Below, in pieces: positions 1 through 12,600 of a stretch of DNA of 64,000 bases. Within the stretch, counting starts at the first letter, position 1; each line of letters begins with the position of its first letter. Source of the DNA: Steinernema hermaphroditum (taxonomy: Eukaryota > Nematoda > Chromadorea > Rhabditida > Steinernematidae); assembly GCA_030435675.1 (NCBI GenBank), contig CM059625.1, forward strand, positions 2,232,001-2,296,000. Direction: 5' to 3'. The position numbers and the translations under genes are program-made. The notes beneath the pieces were generated by a model. The model worked only from the letters and a program-made list of their open reading frames with translations, was not told the origin of the DNA and ran no database searches.

Positions 1-12
1 AGCACTTCAAGC

Positions 13-3000
13 ATGAGCTCCATGTCAACGGACAGGTCACGTAGGAGGAGAGACGCTGAGCAAATCAACCGCGTCACTCTGGAGTGCTTCGATGCTGATC
101 GAGCGAGGGCCATGGAGGAGCAGGAGCAACAGGCCGCCGCAGCCGCAGAACCAAACGCTCTCGGCTCAGATGAACCTCAGTCTTTAGAGGTAATGCGTAA
201 TACTTTTTCAATAGTTTTACATACGTATTTTAAGATGGAACCCGAGCAGCCACAGCCAATCAGCCCGGCTTCCGACGATTCGGTGAGCGGCGACGAGGGC
301 AGGCAAGAGCCGCAGGCCCCTGAGAGACAGGAGCCGACAGCTGAGCCAGATGCTAACCAGCCAGTTGTGGCTCCGTCCGCACCTCAAGAGCCTGCAGCGC
401 AGAATGCCGAGCCGGAGCCAGCAGCTCTTCCGGATGCTACTCACTCCGCAAGCGGCCAATCTGAAACGTCTGGTCGCCAGGAAGCAGGCCCATCGAGCGC
501 CAATCCGAGGTCTTCGCTTTCGACAGGCGAGCAACGCGTGAAGGTGAGATATGCCGACACAATTGGATTACAGTTTCTATTTTGTAAGCAAGAGGATAAG
601 CCGCAGCAGGATGACAAGAAGCCCCCAGCGAAGCAGATTCCGGCGTCTGCATCAAGCAGTGCTCAAGAGGGCGGGGAACGCGACACCGCGAAAAAGGTAG
701 TGGTGAAGGTAAGATCTAAAACCATTGGAGGGCGAGATGCAAAAGAATACTTTATGACACCCTAGATGAACGGGTTTGCACGCATATTTCAATTGACGGC
801 TTTTTTGTTTTTGGAGAGCAGCCGTAGAATGATCAAAAGAACCTGTCTACAACGGTAATGTTGGATTTCGTTTAGAAGGAAGATGAAGAGTGCTCATTCG
901 GTTCGGTCAGCTCGGTTAGCTCTGTGACCACGTCAGAAGAAGACGTTGCGGGCACCGAAAAACGACCAGGAGGTGCACAGCCGGCTCAAGCGACTTCATC
1001 GGAACAGGTACAATTACTCACACTTCACCCATAGACTGATGCCGAAAATCGTGTATATTATGATCAAGGAAACCAAAATGATCGATTAGTATGTTGCACC
1101 GTCCAGTTGTTTTAAAAATTTCCGAGGAATTTCCATTTATCCGTCGAGTCTCTTTCAAACAATTCATTGCAGGTTACGGCGACAGTGGCAGCTACTTCCC
1201 AACCTCCTGCTAAGGGCGAAGCGAAGGCTGCCCAGGACTCGAAGGTGGTACGACCACAATCGCAAAAGTCTACAGAACAGCCTCAGACAGCACAGGGAAG
1301 TGGAGCAACTTCAGCCGCACAGGCACCGTCTTCCGGAAAGGGACGCCACACCGGCTCCAAGAAGAAGGTTAGTGTGGCGACGATCCAGCTTTTCTCAGAG
1401 AATTCTTCAGCCACAGCGTGGAGCCATGCCGGACGAGCGGTCCGCGACTTCGACAGGCAGACCTAGTCTCCCAATTCCGGGCGCGAGCGAAAAACCAGGA
1501 CCGTCTGGAATCAAGGTAAATGAAAAAACATTCTTTCCGATGGATGTCTCATAGTCCCACTAGCCGAAGTCTTTGTGCAATTCATACTAACCTCACAGAA
1601 TTCATCATTACAATAATATACATGCGGTCAACAATGCATTCTTTAGCGATCGGCCCCTTCATCTACTTCTTCGAAATCAGCACCCGCTAAGGCGGCCCGT
1701 CTGAGCAAGAAGACACCCGGTCCGTCTGCCTCAGCTGGTACTCCGCGCGGAGCTGCTCGAAGCGATAATTCGAGGCCATCGGTCGTGGACCGCAATAGGC
1801 CGTCGGCGGTCCAACCCATTTCTCTGCCTTCCAGCCCATCTGTGCCTTCCCCTGTACGTCGGTTTGCTGTATTCTGTTACAGAATGCCCATTGCAGAACG
1901 TGTTGCCCCCAAGCCCAGAGATCGAATACATTGGGACTCGCCGCTCTCGTGGTTGGTGGGAGGAAGGGGAAGAAGGGGATGATATGTATGATGTGGCTCC
2001 TGCTGCAAGGAATATAGCTGGTATGGTTCCTGATGCACGGGATATGGATGTGGCTCCTGATGCAGGGGATATGGACGATATGGCTCCTGATGCAAGTTAT
2101 CTTCAACAGATTCCCTAATTATGATGATTCTTCAGCTGCCCTCGCCCGGACCGTCCACTTCATCGCATTTCTACCCCGCACAGGCAGTATCTCGGAACGA
2201 AGTAGGTTTATCATTTTCGAATGCAGTTTCGTGCCTCTTAATATCAACTCCTGTTCCTTTGTCGCTTATTTGAGAATGCAGTATGCTTCCTATATGTTTA
2301 ATTTGCAGCTTCCTTCCATATACGAACCACCCGTACAACCGCAACGCGAAAGAAGATCCGCCTTCGATCCTCCAGCTCGATCTCTCCATCAAGCACCGTT
2401 CAACATTCCACGACCGGTTGCTCCATCTCAATTGCACAGCCGCCCTATCGCTCGCCCTGGTAATCTAGCTCCACAGCCACAGGTATGGAAGATGCATTCG
2501 TCAGAATGAATTAGTAGGCTGATTTAACTGATTTGTTTCCTTTTTGTCCATAATAAGTTTTACCAAAGGATGCTGATATCAATGAAGCAGTATTTCCTTT
2601 CAGCTTCCGACTGCTCGTTCTTCCGTCTTCCGTCCTCCCGTTGTGAACCCCACTCGTCATGGTGCTGACGTCGCAGACGCGAGCAACAGGTTACCATCAA
2701 TCAGGCCGAGACTTTCGACCATCATTGGAGGCCAGCCTCGGGCGGCCTCATCGCGTCATCCACAGGTATACACACATCTGAGCACTCTGAGTATAAAGGT
2801 CCCTTTTCAGCCCTCAGGCTCTCTATCTATGAATGGTGTTCAGCACAACGCCGGAAGTAGTCAACTCGCAGCTCAACAGCTCCTCAGATTGGTAAGAGCT
2901 CTCAGGCCGAGATTTTTCTATCCTTTATCATATTAGCCCCATCGTCTTCAAGGGGATCTCGTCCACTTCCACCCTTTTATCGCGCCCAATGTAAGGCCTC

Positions 3001-3690
3001 ATCCACCATCGACCCCAATGGCCTCGTTTTCCGCCGCAGTTTGGGTTCTATCATTGCACGACCAGTCGTTTAACCACACTTACCTTGCTGCCCTATCGCT
3101 CAGTTATCTTCATTTCAATCTTTTTGGTTGAAATTTGGTCTGGGGACGCATTACTTTTGGTTCTAAAGCTTATTCACGGTACTAGGTACACATCTAAGCA
3201 CTCGTTGAAATACCAACGGCATTTCAAAACCCTTAAAGTCCATGAAGACCCATGAAGATACCTTGTTCGGGGCAATGGGCTAACCCTATTCCCTTCAGTC
3301 AGGTCAATCCCAAGCACGCGGACAACCGTCTCAGCTGCCAATCTACCAAGAACCCATCGATCTTCTTCAGTTCGCTCAGGCTTTGAACCGTCAGCCGCCT
3401 AGAGTCGCACAAGTACGTCGCCATACATTTCCAATTTATTTAACTTGTTGCTGTTATAGCCGGCCGTCCCTACCAACAACCGACCGTCACAGCCGTCCGG
3501 AACACCTCGAGCGGGTAGCCGCGCCGCAAGGCCCCCTCACCCACCGGCACCCGATCAACCAAAGGTACAGTCTACTACCGTATCTAGAATGGTACATGAG
3601 TTGTTGTCTTCAGCGACCGAACTCGAAGAAATGAGCGGAAAACGCCGTTTGGCAAAGCGAAAACAAGATGCGTTTTCGACCTATTTTTAA
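13..3690 (+). CDS. Pro/Ser-rich low-complexity protein, at least 14 exons
   Basis: I do not recognise this gene. Exons joined by eye: 13-189, 235-543, 589-708, 876-1007, 1173-1367, 1399-1515, 1647-1853, 1897-about 2000/2092, 2136-2201, 2309-2482, 2604-2765, 2811-2891, 3299-3412, 3460-3690 (TAA). Nearly every boundary is phase 0 with good GT...CAG/TAG borders, which supports one continuous gene. The protein is rich in P, S, A, Q and E, carries an N-terminal basic cluster (RSRRRR) and short acidic patches, and shows no fold, signal peptide or membrane segment, so it is probably disordered and intracellular. The last exon reads through without a stop into a charged helical tail (HELLSSATELEEM, then KRRLAKRKQ). 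The start could lie left of the window; ATG at 13 is the first in frame. The donor of exon 8 is uncertain because it sits in a minisatellite. Function unknown. Confidence 0.6.
1985..2095 (+). repeat. Degenerate minisatellite, about 27-33 nt units
   Basis: Four imperfect copies of a unit resembling gatatggatgtggctcctga follow one another inside or next to exon 8 of the upstream Pro/Ser-rich gene. In the gene's frame they read as repeated D-M-x-x-(M/V)-(A/V)-P-D-A blocks (for example DMDVAPDA and DMDDMAPDA). It could be coding sequence or lie in an intron if a GT donor near 1997 is used. Confidence 0.6.
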
Positions 3691-5160
3691 ATGTCACATG
3701 TTTAATTTCGATGCATTCAATGAATATATTTGTTATATTGCACACCTTGATGGGGCTATGATACACATAAGGAATATGGCGGTGCTAAATGGAAGCATGG
3801 TAACTCTTTGTAAACTTTCTGCTTGCTTACCATGGTTGATGGTTTTGGGAATCATATGACATGTGAAATAGCATGTCACACCCATTCTGAAATGTAAGCG
3901 TAGGCCTGCCTTTCAAAATAACGTTGTCAATTGACCAACGAGCATGAATTTTTCAACAACATTAGATATTGCGTGATTGTAAACACCATTGGATTTTGGC
4001 TGAACTCTTGTCTTTCACCAGATTAAGAAACTCCATCGAATGCATACGCGTAAACAAGATGTTCGCACTTTTGGTTGATAGTGTATGTACGACATACATC
4101 TCTATGGCAATTGGTTATTGAAAAGCTGAGCAAAAAGAATGGAGAACAGCGAAACTTAAGTCATTTAATCTTTCGTGGCACGATGTCCACCTTCTGCCGC
4201 TGTTCCTCAATAGCCTTTCTCACGGCACGCTGCTTCCCACGTTCCAGATCGCTGGCTCCAGCACCTGCAGTGGTGAAAACGTGTGCGCGAAATTAAGCCG
4301 CTTGTTACATGCTCGATGGAGTGTTGACGTTTTGGCGCCTTCTTAGATGTGCCCTCTGTGTATGATTGAGCCTGTACTTCAGACTGTTCCCTTGTTGACG
4401 ATAGTCGAAATGCTATCTCAGATATCATCTTTAATACACCTTTTATGAATGTTTATGGCCATTTGAACCTGTTATGCAGAGGTGGCTTCATTTTCTCGTT
4501 GATCCACTGTAGGAATCCAGCTTTCTTTTGAGAATGGCACTTACGTAGTTCTGTAAATGCGGCCTTAAAAAAGGAGGGCAACTACATTGTCGTAGCGACA
4601 GCAATCGTTGAGGCTATTCTCAAACTACCCCATGTATGACTTGCTTGTTGTCGCTCGCTCACCAAGAATATCATCAATGAGAGTGGTCAACGAACGCTTT
4701 CCCTAGTCGAGAACTAATTGGCAGCTGCAGCTCCACCTGCTTGCGTTATTTCAATTTGCGCGCATTTCTAATTATAGCACCGTATTATGGTGGACATGTA
4801 AATACGCGCAGGTTCATATCTTTTGGTCCGAAGTTCAGTCTTGAACGCACAAAGGAGTTATTGCTCGGCAAGCTACTGTACTATGCCCTCAATAGTACAA
4901 GGTATTGCGAGCCTCACACGGTCAGATCCTACCGCCACGTGCTTTTGTCGTGACTCAGAATTTCTCTTCATTTTTTGCCGCTAGGCAGGTCTTTTTTTTG
5001 TGAGCTTTAAAATAGGTATCCGAGAGGTTAGAAACAAAGAACCTTTGTCCTTTGTTACATGCTGTGCCAGCGGGGCTTATTGACAGCATACGTAGCCGTG
5101 CTGGATATATCATGGATCTGCTATTCTCATCGTAAATCTCCGAATCCTGCATTGCTGCAG
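3691..5160. other. Intergenic, no gene seen
   Basis: About 1.5 kb between two + strand genes. Open frames are short, A/T-rich and lack convincing splice partners or family similarity. It presumably holds the 3' UTR of the first gene and the promoter of the second; I see no repeat or RNA gene here. Confidence 0.5.
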
Positions 5161-6773
5161 ATGGCTAAACGATCCACTACGCAGCCGAATGGAGGGAAAC
5201 CTAAGAAGATATGTGAGGAGAAGCCTGACGGCCACGTCAAGACAGATGAGTAAGCTTTCCTAACAGCAATCTTACCCTTCATTTTCTACGCATTTTATGG
5301 GCGACAGCGTTCATCCAACGCCAAAAAACACTAAACCTCGCGAAGACAACACTGTGGATCACGACGAAAACCAGCTGACGAATGAAATAGATCTTGATGT
5401 GCTCATGGAGATACAGTAAGTTGTATATAAGTGCGGAGTAGAATGGAAATGCTGGGACGATACGCCATAATTGCTATCTATGTGCTCTTCGCATAGTGGT
5501 GTAAAATGCCCATGTGCCTATCAAATCATCCACTCCCTCAGCGGAATCCGCTCCACCGCTCGCTCTCCAACTCCATTTATTTTACGCCCACACAGGACAA
5601 CCGAGTTCTCACACGCGCTTATCTGGTTCTTTGACTTCCTGCTCCACAATTCATTCCACAATGATGTCGTCCAAGGGCGCTTGAGTTCGCTATTCAGTTG
5701 CTCCATTGCTCGCGGTTCGTAAATCTTCGAATCCTTGATCGGGGGAGGCACGACCAGTAATTTACTCGAAGCACACAACGAATATACAATGACACAATGA
5801 TACACGCTATATATGGGGTGAGGGGCCAGTCTAGACTGTCTCACAAAGGGCATGTCTGGGTCTGCCCTCACCAATCTGGTTCCTAGTTTTAAGACTATGT
5901 TCAGACTGTTTGGAACCTTAGACTTGATGAACTGTAGGCACTGATGTGAATCCAATTGGGATAATAGTGTTAAGGCCCTCTTCTATGCATCTTCGTTCTG
6001 TTCATTAGTCAAGCGTTTTTATTTCACGAATTAAAGGCATTATGCCTTGCGCGACACCGAAAATACACCGCACACCGCACTTCACGGGACATCTGGGAAT
6101 CGGAAAATTTTCGGATGCAGCGAGGAACATCGTTTGCGGAACAGCGGGCGCTTCTGAGCTTGCATCTGATGGTCCGTGGTCCGGGAGTTGCGTCTTCGAT
6201 GGTGGTGGCGTCCACAAAGCGTCGGCGACCTTCGGGATGACTTCTCACGTGGCCAGATTCCTGGCGCCGGACATCTTGTTGTCAGCGGTGGTGGGACTAC
6301 GGCTTCCGGGTGTCCTAATTCCCTCTGGAAGCCGGGAGACTCACAACTGCCACGGGGTTTGCCATCTGACCAACCAGACACTCAGAGAGCGACCGAAGGG
6401 ACCGACCGCTCCTATTAGTGGATCCCATTAGTCAAACAGCTTGATCTGACAATAAATAAACATTGAGCTTTATATACGAACTTAGGCGACGCGAGCGATC
6501 TGCGGCACCTCCTCGCGAAATCCCCGAAGGTGGATTGGAGTCTGCCGCTGATGACGAAAATAGCGACGAACAGCACGATAGTGAACTTGTGTAAGTGGAT
6601 AGACGCACACAATCTAACGATCATGAAGTACAACTGTAATCGACGACTTTAGGGTAGACGGACAAGAAGATTACTTTCTCGACTACGTTGACGCAGCTCT
6701 GAAAGCGATGGATGCCAGTAATCGCCCGGCCGCAATGGCCCGTATTCGTGATGTCTTGAAATCATATTACTGA
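5161..6773 (+). CDS. Small acidic protein with C-terminal BESS-like motif
   Basis: Four exons: 5161-5249, 5308-5415, 6486-6590, 6653-6773 (TGA); all three introns fall in phase 2 and the exons sum to 423 nt (140 aa). The N-terminus is basic and Lys-rich (KPKKICEEKPDG), the middle is acidic (DDENSDEQHDSE), and the last about 35 residues form a predicted helix pair, EDYFLDYVDAALKAM followed by PAAMARIRDVLKSYY. That pattern resembles the BESS motif, a short protein-interaction module usually found behind MADF DNA-binding domains. No MADF domain is visible, so this is either a BESS-only partner or a false resemblance. The 1.07-kb third intron carries dispersed repeats. A poly(A) signal AATAAA follows 24 nt after the stop. 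Gene structure is well supported; the function is inference. Confidence 0.65.
5741..5822. repeat. Dispersed repeat, copy 1
   Basis: About 80 bp inside an intron, nearly identical to 36753-36834 (shared core cacaacgaatatacaatgac followed by acaatgatacacgctat). Two copies 31 kb apart point to a mobile or duplicated element; no termini were identified. Confidence 0.7.
6240..6415. repeat. Dispersed GC-rich repeat, member 1
   Basis: GC-rich block in the intron of the BESS-like gene. It shares ctacggct..gggtgt and gaagccggg-type stretches and a tail of gagagcgac..accgac with 50775-50985, and the tail also with 39684-39750. Conceptual translations of members 1 and 3 share an LRLPGV peptide, so this may be the decayed 3' end of a transposon gene. 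Confidence 0.45.
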
Positions 6774-9602
6774 ACCTACTCCTCGTATCTTGGAGCAATA
6801 AAACAACCGTCCACCACGATGTGTTCTGACGTTACGGTAGCCGACAGCAAAACACAAAAGCAAGAGGAATACCCCGATCGCATTTCGGCTCTTGTGCGTA
6901 ACGTTTGTCGCATCTCGTTGCTAAAGGTTTCTGCAAAAACGTCGCAACAAAAGAGATACGGTAACCTGCTGAATAATGTATTGTTACGCCAAACAAGGAA
7001 GTGTACTTTGCGAGATAAAATTGCGATTGTCACGTAGCCCCTTTTCGGTCGTACACAAGACGTTGTATGATTCAATGACATAGAAAAGAGTGAGTGGACA
7101 AGGACCACGGCGAGCCTCGCCTATCCCAAGCTGCCTATCTTGCTTATGCACACCTTGTGGTTCACACTGTTATCACCAACGTTTTTCAAAGTATTTCTCT
7201 TCTTGTGCTAATGGGTCACAATTGCAACATTGTATATAAAGAACATGCGTAATCTGAGAATATATCTATGTGGCTACTGTAATTCCCACAACATGTGCTT
7301 ATCTATGAATGCAACCTATCACCGAGATCCGTATTTTCATCAATCCGTTACGCCATGTTCACCTTATGCATGTAAAAATCTCAAAGATACTGATCATAAC
7401 CTGCAGAATACCACTCTCTACCCAACATCGGCGAGATCAATCTGTACAGAATGTCTTGAGGTGCCTTTGTCGCACGGCGTCGCCTGTAACAAAGTGAACT
7501 AATTGTTATTCGCAACGCGAACGGTCCCATTGTGCTCGCGGGCCTCCCAAAAAATCGAAAGGACGCTGCACTTTTGCAACATTGTGCGTCGCTTACAAGG
7601 AAGTGTTTTCTGCGCCGACACAAATAGTGCGGGAAAGACACAGTTGCCGATCGCAGTTATACTTGGTGCATATCGTCTTCCAACTTATCGCTCGTAAGAG
7701 GTCATAATAGTGTTCATAAGAAAGTACTTAAAAGGTAATTTTCTGGAAAAGTTGGACGTGTTTGTATGTTTGTTCGTGTGTATACAGCATGAATGATCAT
7801 CGCAAATAGCCAGCCTGTAATGGGTCCGGCTTCCATAAACATGACAAAAAACGTGTGTGAATCTCAAATAAATGAAAATGAACATCATTCCAATGTGCAC
7901 GTAGGTCTCATTAATCGAGGAAATGTTTCTTTTAAGCAACGTCTGAAAACCGATTCACTAGCTGCTTCATCAAAAGATCAGCTTCACAATTCAAGAGGAA
8001 ATTCTTGAATGATTGCCCTCCCTTCGCTCGACAAACATCGGTTTCCCGCATTCGATCACCAAAGTGATGATCAAGCGGGAAACGCTGGCGTACATGGAGC
8101 AACGCCCACACCTGTGGGATCCTTTTTCAGCGGTTGCGATGTGACGTGACTTCCTTTTTCCCGATCTTCGGCAAAACCTTTATTTTTGTGGCCACTTTCC
8201 GGTTATGTATTAAATCTGTAAGCCATGCGCAATGGAAAAAGACGCAGAAAATTCCAGAATGTGATTATGCTACTGGAACGAAGGTGTACGCCTAATTAAT
8301 AATGTCATTTTTTGTCTCAGTTGTGCTCTTCAAAAATCGTTCCTCGTGCGTCACAACACATTGTGGTCAATCGGCGCAACCAGGAACCTTTCGGCCGCAG
8401 GTCGTAAATTCGACTGACCGTAATTTATGCGCTGAAACAAAACACAAATCATAAAACACTGTTATGTACTATGCGAATGGGAGATCACTGCAATCATCTA
8501 ATAAACCTGTTATTTTTTGATGGCAGAATTCTCGCGTTAGGTGTGACAATTTGCTCAGTATCTAAAAGACCAATAAAAATGAAGTGCATCTGGCGAACGA
8601 GCCAGAGATTCTTGAAGACTTGTTATGCAACAAAGGTCTACTCATTTTTCTATCCCTTTCCGTATCAGGAAGAAATGGATGCAAACAACATGCAGTAAAG
8701 TAATAAAATAGTACGTGGTATGATACCTGCTATCCTTATCGTATGAATTTAATGGTATCTACGATAAAGGAGTATACGACAAACAATTTTTTATATAAAG
8801 GTCTCCTTGCACAGCAGACGACCCTTGTATCATAACAGAATATCGTACCACTTCATTATCATATGGGTATAGGAAAGATCGGCCGACTACATATGAACAG
8901 ACACATTGTTGTGAAAACTTAAAAACTGAATATTTCGAAGCATAGATCCAGAATATACTTCGTTCGAATGTGCATCCACTTTGAGTGGCTAGGGGACATC
9001 TATTACAGTTATGTTTGGTCATTTTTATGGTCATGACTACATGTTGTACAGAATTATAGTATTCATTTGAAATAATGCGTGAGGAATGTAAACCTTCAAA
9101 TCAAAAAAGAGTTGTCCGTTTTTACCTCTTATTTATGATCTATTAAGCCACTGATTTCGTTAGGAAACCGGTTCACACTTCCTAATCGCTTTCCTTCTTC
9201 CATGGCTAGATGGTTGTTTTAAAAAGTGGCTTTTATGATGAGTTGTAAAAAAAGTTAAGCTTTAATGTGTTGGCCGTCTCCGTACACTTCGAAGTTCATC
9301 CCCATCCAAATCGGCACTGAACAGGGATGGCCTTCGCCGCATGACGTCAGGCATGACATCAGACGCCCGCGACCACACCTACCGTACCCTTCTCTTTGGC
9401 CATCTTCTCAAGTGTCATCGACAATGGACGCACAAATTGCGACGAGCCGATCGCTGCAAGTGACATTTCAATTTCGCATTCGACCGCACTTATCGCCATC
9501 GTGTGCCATATCTCCAATTTGACGTCGTCGGCGGATATTGCTCCGCCACCTCCAAATATCACTCCTCCCAAACTGTCGTCCTCGTCAACACCGTCCTCTC
9601 CC
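6774..9602. other. Intergenic / tdc-1 upstream region
   Basis: About 2.8 kb without a credible gene. It contains a hairpin at about 8041-8076 (tttcccgc paired with gcgggaaa, with an inner gatcac/gtgat stem). It likely includes the tdc-1 promoter and 5' UTR; no other element recognised. Confidence 0.45.
6797..6802 (+). promoter_or_regulatory. Poly(A) signal AATAAA
   Basis: Canonical AATAAA 24 nt past the stop codon of the BESS-like gene. Confidence 0.6.
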
Positions 9603-12600
9603 ATGGTGTATGGATTCGGATCGGTGATCCAGAGCTTCAACAGTTATTGTCAGCGAAAATCGAGCACACTACGACAGTCGTTCTCCGCAAACAGTGAGTT
9701 GACTTCCATTGTTGTGGCTTAGCAGCTTGCGCGCTGTACACCACTATCGGCGAAGTTGTGTCTGATAAGACGTGCATGTCTCTTTTCCGTCTTTTTAGTC
9801 GCCTCATCAGGCTACAATGTGCATGTGGCACCACCTTAAAAAGCATTTACTTGTAAGACCGCCGCAGAAAAGTTCTCACTTGGTCAACTGCTATGATCAA
9901 CTTCTCATTTGAATATTTGTGATCAGCCGGTTCGATATCGTCCTTATACATACAGTAGATGCCAAACGCTTTTGAGATGGTAGCATACGACGGTTGACTC
10001 GCATCAACCGTTTGCACCAAAACGTCTGTATTCATATCACACATAACGTTCTTAGTTATGCCTTTAGTTACGCAACCGTAATTCAAATTCACGCGAACAT
10101 CGATTAACTACTTCAAATATAGTACTATCTCACAGAAGAAAAGATAAGAATCGACTCGATCCTGATCATTTGATGCGTTGGCGATCAGCGTTTTGCTTCT
10201 CAGAAACGTTTCTGGATCAGCTCTAGCTAAGCATCAGTGCAAATCTTAAGAATAATGGCTGCAGGGAACAATAACAACACCACCTCTCCTACTTGATTAC
10301 TCAATTTCTAGCAATCAGTGCTTTGCTTCTTGTTTTGCTTCCTTTTGTCTTATCGCAGTTTCTCACGACAACATATGTACGTTGTTCTGTTATCCATGTA
10401 CAGATACTTCTTTGTTTTCGGATCAGATGAGTTTCTTTGTTCACTGCAGCTGTGAAGGCCTTATCATATCAAAAAATTGCTCTTTCTCCTCCCACCGCTT
10501 CCCGCTTCTTGCTGAGTCCTCCCCTTCGACGGCGGCGCGCGCGCGATCGCCGAACTTAAGACTGAGCGCTTTGCCCGCATCGTTTACCATTCGCCGGTTT
10601 AGGATCGCCTGAGCCGAACACGTCGACCAGCTCGTCGCCACTTACCGCCACCGCCGACCATTCGGAGTACGTGTCGGTGCAGTCGTCACGCGACAACAAC
10701 AACACGACCACGTCGGAGAGCAACATCGCCTCGCCAACTCCCGTCGACGACGATCTTGATTCGTTCTCTGTTGACGAACGCTATTCGAGAGGTTAGTGCT
10801 CATTTAAATGCATAGGTTACGGTCGTTATGTGGGCAAGTCTGAGTTGATAGCTGATAGAAAGGTCCAGACTGAGGGCTGAAATTTTGAACAGTTGAAGCA
10901 ATACCTTCCCATACAAGCATTACTACTTATTGCTTCGGGCCCTTCTCTGTCCAAATACTCTGAGTTAGCATCAACTGACTTCACTATATTTGCGAAGTAC
11001 TTACTGTACTGTGCCAAAGGTTGCTATGAAACGCCATAGCTGTTCTATTACTGTTCTTCTCAGCGTTGTCCAAGAGGCATTAGTGTTAATGATGCGCAAT
11101 TTTGTTGTAATACAGTACTGTTATTTTCGGTGTTTAGATGAGACTTTAATGTATTAGCCTGACTGCAGCATTTCTGAATGCTAAAGGTGTTTGCCATGAG
11201 CCAAAAAAAGACAATATCGTATCGAAAATCATGCTATTGTTAGGCTTTTGTTCACAGTCTTGAAGCCTGCTGACTGTCCCACGTCTGGCTAACGTTGACC
11301 AGTCATCGAAGTATTGTCTCGCCAAAAGGCTACTGCATTCTTTTCTGTGCACGGTTTTGAAGATTCAGAGACCTGATAAACGAATTCTAGGCAAGAAAAG
11401 TCTCTTATTTTTGAGCGTTTCTAGATAATGTTTCAAGCATCCAAAGCCGTCTGATACGAGAGCAATATTAAAGGTGTTTCCCGTTAGCCAACATAAGACA
11501 AAAGCGTAACTGCTCATAGTGAGCTTTTCCATGAATCAAAGGCAGTTCCCCTCTTTAAAATACTCGAGATCTGATCCACAAATGCAGATTCATTTACAGA
11601 AATGCTTTAGTTTCTAGAGATCCTTTCAGTGAATTCACGTTCAGTTCGCTTTGGATCGCATTGATAGACACCGTAACCGTTTGGGAAACGCCCCCTTTTT
11701 GCCCTTGGCGTGTTGCGCCCTATTTATTCGGGCGCGATTTCCCTTTCGTCGGCCACTGATTATTCAATGATCGGTCTGATCCATAACGGCTGCTTGTCAA
11801 GGGGGCCGTCTTCATCTGTTGAAGCCATCGACATCCTGACCAACCGATAGACAGCCATAGATTTCCTATCTACGATTTGCCCAGATGAGAACTCGTAAAT
11901 GTCACCCGCAATCTGCGCTGATAGCGGCCCATACTTTACACGTTCTTATTCGTTTGTTTTAGTTGCGGTTTCCTGTCTCATTTTACAAGTTATTGAGTTG
12001 GACCATTCCTTTAAAAAACAGAATAGCAAATTGGTTCGTGACCCGCAATTCACAGTTTGAGCTCAACGTCCAAATGTTCAATATTAGTGTGACCCTTTGT
12101 TCCGTAGTTCGATATCATATCAGTTGCAACGGACAGAGGCCTATCAATCTACATACTTTCCGACTTTCCTCATTTTCTAAAAACGTTGCATTGACACCAC
12201 CTTTTCGATCACTATATCATTTGAGGCCACAAGATGTACCAAGCGATCTTGATACAAATGGTGTAGCATTCATCTGAGTGGGTGTAATGTGTCGTACCCC
12301 ATGACTCAGAGGGCCGTACCCCATGACTCAGACACAGATAGCGTATGATGGTCTCTTTGTATTCTGACGGTGTACGAAACGAGACATTAATACTGTCTGG
12401 CCCACGTATTTTATATTCCATTTTGTTCCGCATCACTTACGGCCACACAACGCTGTTTAATAATCCCCTTCCGCGTCGCACATCAGTCTTCAGTTCCAAA
12501 GAAACCCTGTTTTGAAACATGTTGATCTGAGCCGCTGTATCGGTGATCAGATCGTAGTTTGTAGTTCGCTCGATTTATACCTTTTTTTGCGCAAATGAGC

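Noticed and set aside
6042..6431. 129-codon + frame in the intron of the BESS-like gene
   Set aside because: It lies in a dispersed repeat and lacks a start context or splice partners; treated as a transposon remnant.
9847..10092. Minus-strand 81-codon frame inside tdc-1 intron 1 that looks somewhat protein-like
   Set aside because: No ATG upstream, no splice partners and no family likeness; the frame starts at a non-ATG codon. Could be re-examined if antisense transcripts are found.
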